From the NCBI GenBank assembly GCA_029856295.1, contig JAHQWS010000175.1:1-5480 (forward strand): DNA of 5,480 nt, read 5' to 3'. Positions within the stretch are counted from its first letter, which is position 1. Every line of letters starts with the position of its first letter. The stretch comes from Promethearchaeia archaeon (GTDB lineage Archaea > Asgardarchaeota > Lokiarchaeia > Sigyniarchaeales > SOKP01). Made by a program: the position numbers and the translations under genes. This document shows positions 1-5,480 of this stretch, one piece after another. The notes below the pieces were generated by a model that was not told where the DNA came from, made no database searches, and saw nothing but the letters and a program-made list of their open reading frames with translations.

Positions 1-247
1 CCTTATCACCTATAACAACCAAATCTGCTTTAACTTCATTTATAGATGTGATTAATACTGTGTAATCACCTAACTCTATGTTTTTCAGCTCTTTCGCCCC
101 ATCTAATACCATTTCTCCAATAAAACTTTTTAAAGCCGAGAAAAAAGAACTAAATAATTCCATTTTTCCGGAACTAATGTCTTGAAAGTTCTTATCATAG
201 ATTAAAAGCCCACTTTCACTCTGATAAAGAAAGATTGTATATAACAT
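1..247 (-). CDS. Asgard-type longin/roadblock-like small protein, N-terminal part (3' end cut by the window edge)
   Basis: The minus strand reads 82 complete codons from an ATG at 247 to the left edge without a stop. The protein begins MLYTIFLYQSESGLLIYDK and continues with a hydrophobic helix region (ELFSSFFSALKSFIGEMV, about residues 31-48) and then beta-strand-like segments (YTVLITSI, DLVVIGDK). This order of strands, amphipathic helix and strands resembles the longin/roadblock-like proteins abundant in Asgard archaea, and the wording of the segments matches my memory of Lokiarchaeal proteins. Family members are thought to serve as small-GTPase or membrane-traffic-like scaffolds, but this one's role is unknown. 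The start is well fixed: the next upstream in-frame codons contain no start before a TAA at 283-281. No Shine-Dalgarno sequence is visible, so a leaderless or short-leader mRNA is likely. The family call is by recognition only. Confidence 0.65.
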   Translation of the reverse strand, partial: MLYTIFLYQSESGLLIYDKNFQDISSGKMELFSSFFSALKSFIGEMVLDGAKELKNIELGDYTVLITSINEVKADLVVIGDK

Positions 248-271
248 TTCAAGGAGATTTTGCTTTTTTAT

Positions 272-292
272 GGGTATTTTTTAAATCCCTTA
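272..292 (-). promoter_or_regulatory. Putative archaeal promoter (BRE/TATA-like) of the longin-like gene
   Basis: On the minus strand a purine-rich AAGGGA is followed by TTTAAAAAAT, an acceptable BRE plus TATA-box pair. It lies about 30-37 bases before the ATG at 247, which would put transcription start a few bases upstream of the start codon, in line with the lack of a Shine-Dalgarno site. In such AT-rich DNA, TATA-like strings are common by chance. Confidence 0.35.
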
Positions 293-331
293 ATTAAATT
301 CTCTCATTATTATTTTATAGATGATCGTATA

Positions 332-358
332 AAGAATTAATTCTTAATGTATAAAAAA
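332..358 (-). terminator. Possible terminator of the helicase gene: U-rich stretch plus palindrome
   Basis: Directly after the helicase stop codon the minus strand carries a run of six T (positions 358-353). A perfect 14-bp palindrome, AAGAATTAATTCTT, follows at 345-332. Archaeal termination mainly uses U-tracts, so the T run is the more relevant part. The palindrome has no loop and is AT-rich, so it would make a weak hairpin or could equally be a protein-binding site. The rest of the 111-base gap to the next gene holds only the downstream gene's promoter. Confidence 0.35.
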
Positions 359-3034
359 TTAACCCTTGATTTTTTCAATAATCTTAGGAATTTCAGATAA
401 TTCTTCCGTATATGCTGCGCCTAAATTTTTAATTCCCTTTGCAATATTTTTAACGCTTTCCAGTGAATAAATCAAGTTTTGTAGATAATCAATCAAGTCT
501 CCCTTGAAGACCAACAATTCATATTCATCTTCTAAATATTGAGAAATTTGTGCAATGGAAAATTTCTCTTTAGTCCTTAAATCGAATATAATTTTTTCTA
601 AATTAATTCTTCCGCAATCACAATACGGATTATCTTTACAATTGCAATTAAAAATATTATTAATCCATTTCATAATAAGTTGTATAAAATCACTGGAAAA
701 TCTTTTTCTTTTTCTTACATATTCAGCATTCATCAAAGAAAGAATTGATGCACTAAAAAAATTATTTGAGAAGTATTTCATCCTTACATTTTTAGACAAT
801 TCAGCTACGATTTTTTTAGATAGATACACATTCCTCATAGGTTTAAGGTCAAGGGCTAAATGTTTAATACTTCTTATTTCTTGATTTCGTAATATTTCTA
901 TTATTTCTAAACCCTCATCGACACTTAAAAAAGATTTGGCTATAGATTGACCAACATGAGTAGGTTTATGGATATAATTTTCTTTAATTCTAATAAGTTT
1001 TAGATTATTCAATTTCTTAGTAAATAATTCGACATTATAATCATTATTGATTAATAAATCGTAGAAATCGTAAATTCTTTTATATTCAATTCCTTGGTTG
1101 AACATAGATACAAAAGCTAACAATTCAGTAAGGGATCTGTTTTCATTGGGCTCTAATTCGAAATCTTTTATTTTTCCATTTAATAATTTAATAGCGATGT
1201 TTTCCTCTGTTTCAGACATCTTTGGTGAGTAAATTTTTCCCGGCTCAACTAATATATATGTTAAACCCAAATCATGCTTTTTTAATCTGCCTGCCCTTCC
1301 TAACATCTGTTCAAATTCAGCTACAGTAAGCCAATTTATCCCCATTGCTAAAGATTCAAAAATAACTTGACTTGCAGGAAGGTCAACTCCAGCCGCTAAA
1401 GCAGCGGTGGCAACAACGCCGGCAATTCTCTGAGATTGAAACTCTAGTTCAATTATTTTTCTTTCTTCACCAGTTAGTCCGCTGTGATATGCTCTCACAT
1501 TAATTCCTTTGTTCTGTAGATAAGCTGTTAAAGCTTCACATTTTTTTCTGGTGTTTGTAAAGACTATTGATTGGCCTTTAAAACCATAATTAGACTTACG
1601 CGAAAAGGCTGCGCGAACCAGTTTTGCTATGTTTCTATGCTTTATATTCTCGTTAAGGCATAATAGTAAATGACGTTCAATAGGAACAGGACGGTTATTA
1701 TACCTAGTTAGAGAACAGTTTAGCTTTTTTGCTAATAATTCTGGCTCTCCGACTGTTGCGCTGAGATATAAAAACTGAGCATCTTTAAAAAGAGATTTTA
1801 AGCGAGCGATAAATCCATCTAATAAATAACCACGATCAGGGTCGATTAAAACTTGAATTTCATCCACAACTATAGTCTTAATCGCTCCTAATTGCCCCAT
1901 ATTACCACTTCGCAAAATAAAATCAATTGCTTCATATGTAGCGATTATAATATCGGCGTCGTGTAAGTCTTTTGGTAAAATCTCCTTTTTTTTTTCAAGA
2001 AGAGATTCCCCTACTCTCTTAAGAATTTTTAATTTTAGCGACTTATACTTTTTTTTGAATTCTTCCGTTCTTATATTAGCTAAAGCTACGATTGGAACTA
2101 GATATAACATCTTAGAATTTTTGTTATCAAGAAGTTTTGAAATACCCGCTAGTTCGCCGACTAATGTTTTACCTCCTGAAGTAGGTGCCATTATTAATTG
2201 ATCATTCCAATCTGATAATAATCCCTTCTCTATTGAAATAGCTTGTACGGGTAAGAGGGTTGAAATTTTTAAATTTCCCAATATCTCTTTAAAAGAAGGA
2301 TGTAAGTCTAAATGACTAACCCTATAATTCAAATATTTTTTGCTTATTGCTGGATTTTTCTCAATATCATAAAGAGTTACATCTCTATTTAAAACTGGAT
2401 TAAAATCTGATTTAAAAGCCGAAAGAACTTTTTTGATATCTCTGAACTTCAAAATCATGTGATTGAAAAAGTTTTTTAATTTAGGACTAATTTTAGTCTC
2501 TGAATGCATCAATCCAGTCATACGAATATTTTTCAAAACGAAATCTAAAGCACAATCCGAGCAGATAATTTGATTTTTATAAGATAATATCTGAGCTCCC
2601 TTTCTTAATAATTTGAATTTCTTGTTATCTAAACACGTTTCACAAAATGTTAATTTTATTATCTTACTTGTATCAAATTGAAAATTTTGTACCATCTTCA
2701 TAATTGGAGCAAATTCTTTAGGGTTAGTTTGGCTTGAAAGTGCTATAAATTTGCTTTCATCAGCAAGTACCAATTTCTTAAAAAGTCGAGGATTTAAAGG
2801 GGTTTCAGTGTCATCCTTTTCAATCTTGCTGAATTTTAAAGGTCTCATTTTATTTTTTATATCTAACCCAAAGATGACTGAGCTCCGTAAAAAGGGTTCA
2901 CTCACATATTTAAACGAGAGAGATTTTTGCTTGAATGATTTTAAATAAAAAAAACTTACATCAAACAGCAATTCTTTTTTGTTTTTACGATTTTTTTCAA
3001 TAACTAAAAAGTAGTTTCTTAAGGGAATAGACAA
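359..3034 (-). CDS. Ski2-like superfamily 2 DEAD/DEAH-box helicase, archaeal type with Cys-rich N- and C-terminal regions
   Basis: This is an 891-residue ATP-dependent nucleic-acid helicase. Motifs in order are Walker A APTSGGKT (283-290), motif Ia around PIVALAN (314-320), Walker B DEIQ (391-394), motif III SAT (425-427), motif IV VFTNTRKKCE (491-500), motif V ATAALAAGVDLPAS (542-555) and motif VI QMLGRAGR (577-583 region). The motif wording is Ski2/Hel308-like, but DEIQ replaces DEVH/DExH. Before the motor lies an N-terminal region of about 250 residues with a CxxC-x23-CxxC zinc-ribbon-like set (C131, C134, C158, C161). This fits the archaeal family whose N-terminus is named DUF5814. Near the C-terminus C797, C799, C805 and C807 form CNC...CDC. 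The start is TTG at 3034; an in-frame TAA lies five codons upstream and the first ATG is only at about residue 63, inside conserved-looking sequence. Substrate (DNA repair or RNA) cannot be told from sequence. Confidence 0.9.
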   Translation of the reverse strand: MSIPLRNYFLVIEKNRKNKKELLFDVSFFYLKSFKQKSLSFKYVSEPFLRSSVIFGLDIKNKMRPLKFSKIEKDDTETPLNPRLFKKLVLADESKFIALSSQTNPKEFAPIMKMVQNFQFDTSKIIKLTFCETCLDNKKFKLLRKGAQILSYKNQIICSDCALDFVLKNIRMTGLMHSETKISPKLKNFFNHMILKFRDIKKVLSAFKSDFNPVLNRDVTLYDIEKNPAISKKYLNYRVSHLDLHPSFKEILGNLKISTLLPVQAISIEKGLLSDWNDQLIMAPTSGGKTLVGELAGISKLLDNKNSKMLYLVPIVALANIRTEEFKKKYKSLKLKILKRVGESLLEKKKEILPKDLHDADIIIATYEAIDFILRSGNMGQLGAIKTIVVDEIQVLIDPDRGYLLDGFIARLKSLFKDAQFLYLSATVGEPELLAKKLNCSLTRYNNRPVPIERHLLLCLNENIKHRNIAKLVRAAFSRKSNYGFKGQSIVFTNTRKKCEALTAYLQNKGINVRAYHSGLTGEERKIIELEFQSQRIAGVVATAALAAGVDLPASQVIFESLAMGINWLTVAEFEQMLGRAGRLKKHDLGLTYILVEPGKIYSPKMSETEENIAIKLLNGKIKDFELEPNENRSLTELLAFVSMFNQGIEYKRIYDFYDLLINNDYNVELFTKKLNNLKLIRIKENYIHKPTHVGQSIAKSFLSVDEGLEIIEILRNQEIRSIKHLALDLKPMRNVYLSKKIVAELSKNVRMKYFSNNFFSASILSLMNAEYVRKRKRFSSDFIQLIMKWINNIFNCNCKDNPYCDCGRINLEKIIFDLRTKEKFSIAQISQYLEDEYELLVFKGDLIDYLQNLIYSLESVKNIAKGIKNLGAAYTEELSEIPKIIEKIKG

Positions 3035-3065
3035 AAAATTACACAGTTAGTTTTTATTTCACTAC

Positions 3066-3080
3066 AAAAATAAATAAATT
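3066..3080 (-). promoter_or_regulatory. Putative TATA element of the helicase gene
   Basis: The minus strand reads AATTTATTTATTTTT here, with TTTATTTA close to the archaeal TATA consensus. It lies about 37-44 bases before the TTG start, giving a predicted leader of roughly 15 bases. No Shine-Dalgarno motif precedes the TTG. The element sits in the 66-base gap between the broken small frame and the helicase, so the helicase can be transcribed independently of it. Confidence 0.35.
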
Positions 3081-3100
3081 AAGAAAGTTAAATTTTTTGC

Positions 3101-3292
3101 TTAAAAACCAAAAGCGGCTTTTATCTCCTCATATACTGCTTTTATTTCTCTCAACTTCGCCTCATCGCCGGCGTCTAGATAATATCTTATCCAGTCTTCA
3201 ACACCCCCCTGTGAAATCTTAGAGAACGCTAATTTCTCTTATTTAATCCAGTCGAGGAGGTATTGGACGGCTTGTTTTTCTTCTTCTGACAT
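3101..3292 (-). pseudogene. Small helical protein frame interrupted by one in-frame TAA (unrecognised family)
   Basis: From ATG at 3292 the minus strand reads MSEEEKQAVQYLLDWIK, then TAA (3241-3239, codon 18), and continues in the same frame for 45 residues to a TAA at 3103-3101. The second part contains KISQGGVEDWIRYYLDAGDE and ends EEIKAAFGF. Both parts look like genuine protein: amphipathic helices rich in Glu, Lys, Ala and Leu, with paired Trp (W15, W34), and few of the Asn/Ile/Phe/Lys runs that random AT-rich DNA gives. The frame is about 40 % GC by hand count, while the flanks are near 15-20 %. One base change (for example AAA, CAA or GAA to TAA) explains the break. No ATG follows the stop, so the second half has no obvious own start. 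I do not recognise the family. A sequencing error or a real 17-residue peptide are alternatives. Confidence 0.55.
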
Positions 3293-3435
3293 ATTTATCT
3301 AAGTGATATATTTTTAAATTCTCTTAAATTAAATGTTTTATAACTTATATTTAAATATATAAGTATCCGGGTATATAATTCTTTATTAATGTAAAAAAAA
3401 CACATAATATTTTTTAAATAAAAAGATGGTTAACT
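3293..3435. promoter_or_regulatory. Divergent promoter region between the small broken frame and the Cys-rich gene
   Basis: This extremely AT-rich 143-base gap separates two divergently read frames. Rightward, GTATATAAT at 3371-3379 is the best TATA-like element for the gene at 3436; TTTTTAAATA at 3411-3420 is a second candidate closer to the start. Leftward, ATTTAAAAATATA (minus strand, about 3319-3307) precedes the ATG at 3292. No clear Shine-Dalgarno site is seen before either start. An inverted repeat lies in the middle. Exact transcription starts cannot be placed from sequence. Confidence 0.4.
3343..3364. repeat. Inverted repeat, 8-bp arms with 6-base spacer
   Basis: ACTTATAT (3343-3350) and ATATAAGT (3357-3364) are exact reverse complements around TTAAAT. 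The repeat overlaps the end of a near-palindrome, GTATCCGGGTAT (3363-3374), the only GC cluster in this AT-rich gap. It lies just upstream of the TATA-like GTATATAAT. The position suits an operator for a dimeric regulator, but AT-rich inverted repeats arise easily by chance. Confidence 0.35.
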
Positions 3436-4392
3436 ATGGGAGATGTTCGTATAAAAACTCCGAACCTCGATGCAATTTTCGAAAAATGGAAACAACAGGC
3501 AGGGAGAAAAGATCGCAAGCAAATGGAAAAGCAATTTGGAACTAAAGGCTCAGTATTTACATTAGACGCAATTTCTGCAGCTGAATATGTTGTTCCTCCC
3601 GCGCTTAAAGGTGCAGCTATTTATTTTTCAATCAAAAAATCTGTTGCGCCCGCAAAAGGGAAAGAAGAAAATTTAGTTATGGCTCCTCGGGTAAGTAAGG
3701 AAACCTATTATAGTTTTAAAGGAAAAAATGTCAACAAAGATAATTGGAAGGGAGATGAGAAAGTTCCCGTCTATGAATCGATAAATGCTGTTCCATGTAA
3801 ATCTTGCAGTGGAAAAGGATACATTGATGAAAAATGCCGAAGCTGTAAAGGATCCGGTAAAGTTGAGGATAATTTAAACGTTTTGGAGGGTGAGGATCAA
3901 AATAAGGTGAAAAAGGTGTTTACTTATCCTTGCGGAGAATGTTTTGGAACGGGGAAAGTTCAAAATCCTTGTGGTGAATGCGGAGGTCATAAAAATCTCT
4001 ATAAATTCGAGGTCCAACCAGTTCCTTTTAAATCGGTGGTAACAGGTATTCCTGTACTTCACAGTAGTTTACAAACTAAATATGAAAAAGAAATTGGAAA
4101 AGATCTTCAAGATCTTATTGAATCAGTTGAAGGTATTAAGTTTAATAATTTTAAAGAGCTTGAAGATAAGGCTGAGGGCTCTTTGGGCTATTGGGATAAA
4201 ATTGTGAAGAAAACTATTAATTCCGCAGGAAGCGATTATAAAAACTATGAAAAAGACAAAGATACTCAAATTGTTACGCAGATATATTTGTTTCCGATGA
4301 TACAACTGAATTGCAAGTCTAAAAAGGGAAGTAAGTTTGAGGTCTATTCTATAGGATCTGAAACTAACTTTATGATCTTTTCTAATTTCTAA
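3436..4392 (+). CDS. DnaJ-type cysteine-rich zinc-finger protein without a J domain
   Basis: The 318-residue protein contains four CxxC pairs: CKSCSGKG (C121/C124), CRSCKGSG (C134/C137), CGECFGTG (C166/C169) and CGECGGHK (C179/C182). The first three match the DnaJ CxxCxGxG repeat; the last is degenerate. Such a domain normally binds two zinc ions and helps hold unfolded protein or act on thiols. No J domain (no HPD motif) and no G/F region is present. The pairs are spaced 9, 28 and 9 residues, with an acidic/basic linker between the middle pairs, unlike E. coli DnaJ (13, 18, 10). The N-terminal 110 residues and the C-terminal 130 (one isolated Cys, C293) are unrecognised; no signal peptide or membrane helix is seen, so it is probably cytosolic. 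Eukaryotic BSD2- and SSUH2-like proteins also carry such domains without J; homology is unproven. The start ATG at 3436 has no strong Shine-Dalgarno site; ATG at 3426 is out of frame. Confidence 0.85.
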   Translation: MGDVRIKTPNLDAIFEKWKQQAGRKDRKQMEKQFGTKGSVFTLDAISAAEYVVPPALKGAAIYFSIKKSVAPAKGKEENLVMAPRVSKETYYSFKGKNVNKDNWKGDEKVPVYESINAVPCKSCSGKGYIDEKCRSCKGSGKVEDNLNVLEGEDQNKVKKVFTYPCGECFGTGKVQNPCGECGGHKNLYKFEVQPVPFKSVVTGIPVLHSSLQTKYEKEIGKDLQDLIESVEGIKFNNFKELEDKAEGSLGYWDKIVKKTINSAGSDYKNYEKDKDTQIVTQIYLFPMIQLNCKSKKGSKFEVYSIGSETNFMIFSNF

Positions 4393-4396
4393 ACCA

Positions 4397-4447
4397 AATT
4401 TTTTATTTTTTATTTTAACTATTTTTTTTACACATCTTTTTTTTTAA
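4397..4447 (+). terminator. Multi-T-tract terminator after the Cys-rich gene
   Basis: Just after the stop codon the plus strand carries T-runs of 6 (4399-4404), 6 (4406-4411), 4 (4413-4416), 8 (4422-4429) and 9 (4437-4445), with no stable hairpin. Serial U-tracts are the usual intrinsic terminator in archaea. The glycosylase start lies 35 bases further on, so its promoter would have to fall within or just after these tracts; readthrough is therefore possible. Confidence 0.6.
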
Positions 4448-4481
4448 CAGCATAAGCAAAATTATTAAAAATTTGATAGCC

Positions 4482-5261
4482 ATGCCAGAGTTACCGGAAG
4501 TTGAAACATTTAAACAATATTTTGATGAGACCTCATTAAATCAGGAAATTAGAAATGCTCTTATAAGAGATAATAGAGTTCTTAATGTTCAAGAAAATCT
4601 TTTTAAAAAGACATTGAAATCTAATATATTTAACTCTACTTTAAGACACGGTAAGTATCTTTTTGTTAAATTAAGTTCAGATTCCATTGTATTTCATTTT
4701 GGAATGTCCGGGTATTTAAAGCACTTTAAGGATATCAACGAAGAACCTAAACACGGTCGGATTTTATTTGAATTTGCAAATGGAAATTTCTTATCCTATA
4801 TATCTCAAAGAATGTTTGGAAGAGTAGATTTAACAAATAATATTGAGAATTATATTATCAATAAAAAAAAGTTGGGAGTAGATGCGTTGAAAATGAACTT
4901 TGGAGAATTTAAGAAATCTTTACAGAAAAGAACTGCTTTTGCAAAAGCAGCACTAATGAATCAAAATATTATTGCTGGAATCGGAAATATCTATTCGGAT
5001 GAGATTTTATTTCAAGCTAAAATTTACCCAAAAACCAAAATCAATGAATTGAATGATTCAAAATTAAGAGAACTTTTTAAAATCATAAAGAGAGTGCTTA
5101 AAGTCGGGATAGAGAAAAAAGGTATATTAAAAACATATCCTAATGATTTTATTATCCCTCATAGGAAAAATGGTGAATGTTGTCCCAATTGTGGAGGAAT
5201 TATTGAGAGATTTGAATTATCAAAACGGCATGGATTTTATTGCCCTAATTGCCAAATATAA
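4482..5261 (+). CDS. mutM: Fpg/Nei-family DNA glycosylase/AP lyase (formamidopyrimidine-DNA glycosylase-like)
   Basis: This base-excision repair enzyme removes damaged bases and nicks the backbone. The start must be ATG at 4482, giving MPELPEVETF, because Pro2 must become the N-terminal nucleophile after Met removal, with Glu3 as general acid; an in-frame TTG nine bases upstream would destroy this. Also present are Lys58 (RHGKYL), Met75 in HFGMSG, Arg110 and Phe112 in QRMFG (the residues that fill the space of the flipped base), the H2TH region with Asn169 (AGIGNIYSDE), and a C-terminal zinc finger C234/C237/C254/C257 with Arg249. Length is 259 residues against 269 in E. coli MutM. The segment between the last H2TH helix and the zinc finger (about 212-233) is roughly ten residues shorter than in MutM, where it forms the 8-oxoguanine capping loop. 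Substrate preference may thus differ. The family is mainly bacterial, so transfer is likely. The DPH6-like gene follows after 18 bases. Confidence 0.93.
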   Translation: MPELPEVETFKQYFDETSLNQEIRNALIRDNRVLNVQENLFKKTLKSNIFNSTLRHGKYLFVKLSSDSIVFHFGMSGYLKHFKDINEEPKHGRILFEFANGNFLSYISQRMFGRVDLTNNIENYIINKKKLGVDALKMNFGEFKKSLQKRTAFAKAALMNQNIIAGIGNIYSDEILFQAKIYPKTKINELNDSKLRELFKIIKRVLKVGIEKKGILKTYPNDFIIPHRKNGECCPNCGGIIERFELSKRHGFYCPNCQI

Positions 5262-5269
5262 TATAACCA

Positions 5270-5274
5270 GTGAT
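5270..5274 (+). promoter_or_regulatory. Ribosome binding site of the DPH6-like gene
   Basis: GTGAT matches the 3' part of the archaeal Shine-Dalgarno consensus GGAGGTGAT and lies five bases before the ATG at 5280. It supports that start over the out-of-frame ATG at 5273. It is the clearest Shine-Dalgarno match in the window, as expected for a downstream operon gene. Confidence 0.5.
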
Positions 5275-5279
5275 GAGTA

Positions 5280-5480
5280 ATGGAGCCTGTTATTTTTTCT
5301 TGGAGCGGTGGTAAAGATAGCGTTTTAGCGCTCTATTTATTAAATAGAGAAGCATTTAACGTAAGAACGTTAATTTCCACAATCTCAGAAGATTATAATA
5401 GAGTTAGCATGCATGGTGTAAGAAAGGAGTTATTAGAAAAGCAAGCTAATTCAATTGGAATACCCCTTATTACAATATCC
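5280..5480 (+). CDS. dph6: Diphthine-ammonia ligase family ATP pyrophosphatase (DPH6-like), N-terminal 67 residues
   Basis: The frame is open from ATG at 5280 to the window edge. It begins MEPVIFSWSGGKDSVLALYLL, with the PP-loop SGGKDS (residues 9-14) of N-type ATP pyrophosphatases, which adenylate a carbonyl before amide formation. RVSMHGVR (about residues 41-48) is the hallmark following segment of the DPH6 family and separates it from tRNA thiolases and GMP synthetase. In archaea and eukaryotes DPH6 amidates diphthine on the conserved histidine of elongation factor 2, the last step of diphthamide synthesis. The C-terminal part is outside the window, so the full length cannot be checked. 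An in-frame TGA lies two codons upstream, fixing the start. Only 18 bases separate it from the glycosylase gene, so co-transcription is likely. Related members of this family in bacteria have other or unknown roles. Confidence 0.85.
   Translation, partial: MEPVIFSWSGGKDSVLALYLLNREAFNVRTLISTISEDYNRVSMHGVRKELLEKQANSIGIPLITIS

Noticed and set aside
555..884. Open frame on the plus strand inside the helicase gene
   Set aside because: It is antisense to well-conserved helicase coding sequence and its translation is low-complexity Leu/Ile/Phe/Ser, typical of a shadow frame.
1986..1995. Run of ten A in the helicase coding strand as a possible slippage or frameshift site
   Set aside because: The reading frame is continuous across it (Glu-Lys-Lys-Lys-Glu) and all later motifs are in frame, so nothing indicates a frameshift.
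2751..2948. Plus-strand open frame opposite the helicase N-terminus
   Set aside because: Antisense to the helicase; no domain, start context or separate promoter supports it.
3239..3241. Internal stop of the small frame as a recoded amino acid (pyrrolysine or selenocysteine)
   Set aside because: The codon is TAA; pyrrolysine uses TAG and selenocysteine TGA, and no recoding element is visible.
3426..3428. ATG ten bases upstream of the Cys-rich gene as an alternative start
   Set aside because: It is in another frame and meets a stop after about 40 codons without any recognisable protein.
3874..4305. Two short minus-strand open frames opposite the Cys-rich gene
   Set aside because: Both are antisense to the CxxC-containing gene or its tail and have biased, non-protein-like composition.
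4473..4481. Upstream TTG start giving an N-terminal extension MIA before MPELPEV of the glycosylase
   Set aside because: Fpg/Nei enzymes need Pro as the mature N-terminus for Schiff-base chemistry, so the ATG at 4482 must be used.
1..5480. CRISPR array, insertion sequence, tRNA or rRNA gene, integration site, defence system
   Set aside because: No regularly spaced repeats, transposase motifs, cloverleaf or rRNA-like segments were found on reading both strands; the genes are mostly housekeeping-like.

Overview
The window is AT-rich DNA that most likely comes from an archaeon, probably an Asgard (Lokiarchaeia-like) lineage. Three things suggest this. The partial protein at the left edge looks like the small longin/roadblock-type proteins that are expanded in Asgard genomes. 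The large helicase belongs to an archaeal Ski2-like (SF2) family with Cys-rich N- and C-terminal parts. The right edge carries a DPH6-type ATP pyrophosphatase, a family of archaea and eukaryotes. TATA-like elements and U-rich stretches without strong hairpins fit archaeal transcription. The taxonomic call rests on recognition, not on a database search.

Left half (minus strand). Positions 1-247 hold the N-terminal 82 codons of the longin-like protein. After a 111-base gap with a palindrome and a U-rich stretch comes an 891-residue SF2 helicase (359-3034) with all main motifs intact and a TTG start. Upstream of it, still on the minus strand, lies a 63-sense-codon small reading frame (3101-3292) broken by one in-frame TAA at codon 18. 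It is about 40 % GC, clearly richer than the DNA around it. It is the most unexpected item on this strand.

Centre. Positions 3293-3435 are a very AT-rich divergent promoter region with an 8-bp inverted repeat.

Right half (plus strand). A 318-residue protein (3436-4392) carries four CxxC pairs like the DnaJ cysteine-rich domain but has no J domain. Its spacing is not that of DnaJ. A run of T-tracts (4399-4445) follows as a probable terminator. Then comes an Fpg/Nei-family DNA glycosylase (4482-5261) with every catalytic residue but a shortened lesion-capping loop. Eighteen bases later starts a DPH6-like diphthine-ammonia ligase, cut by the window edge.

The glycosylase and DPH6-like gene are probably co-transcribed, although no shared pathway is evident. 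The helicase and glycosylase both act on nucleic acids, but they are divergent and separated by the Cys-rich gene, so a joint repair module is not shown. No RNA gene, CRISPR array, insertion sequence or origin was seen.
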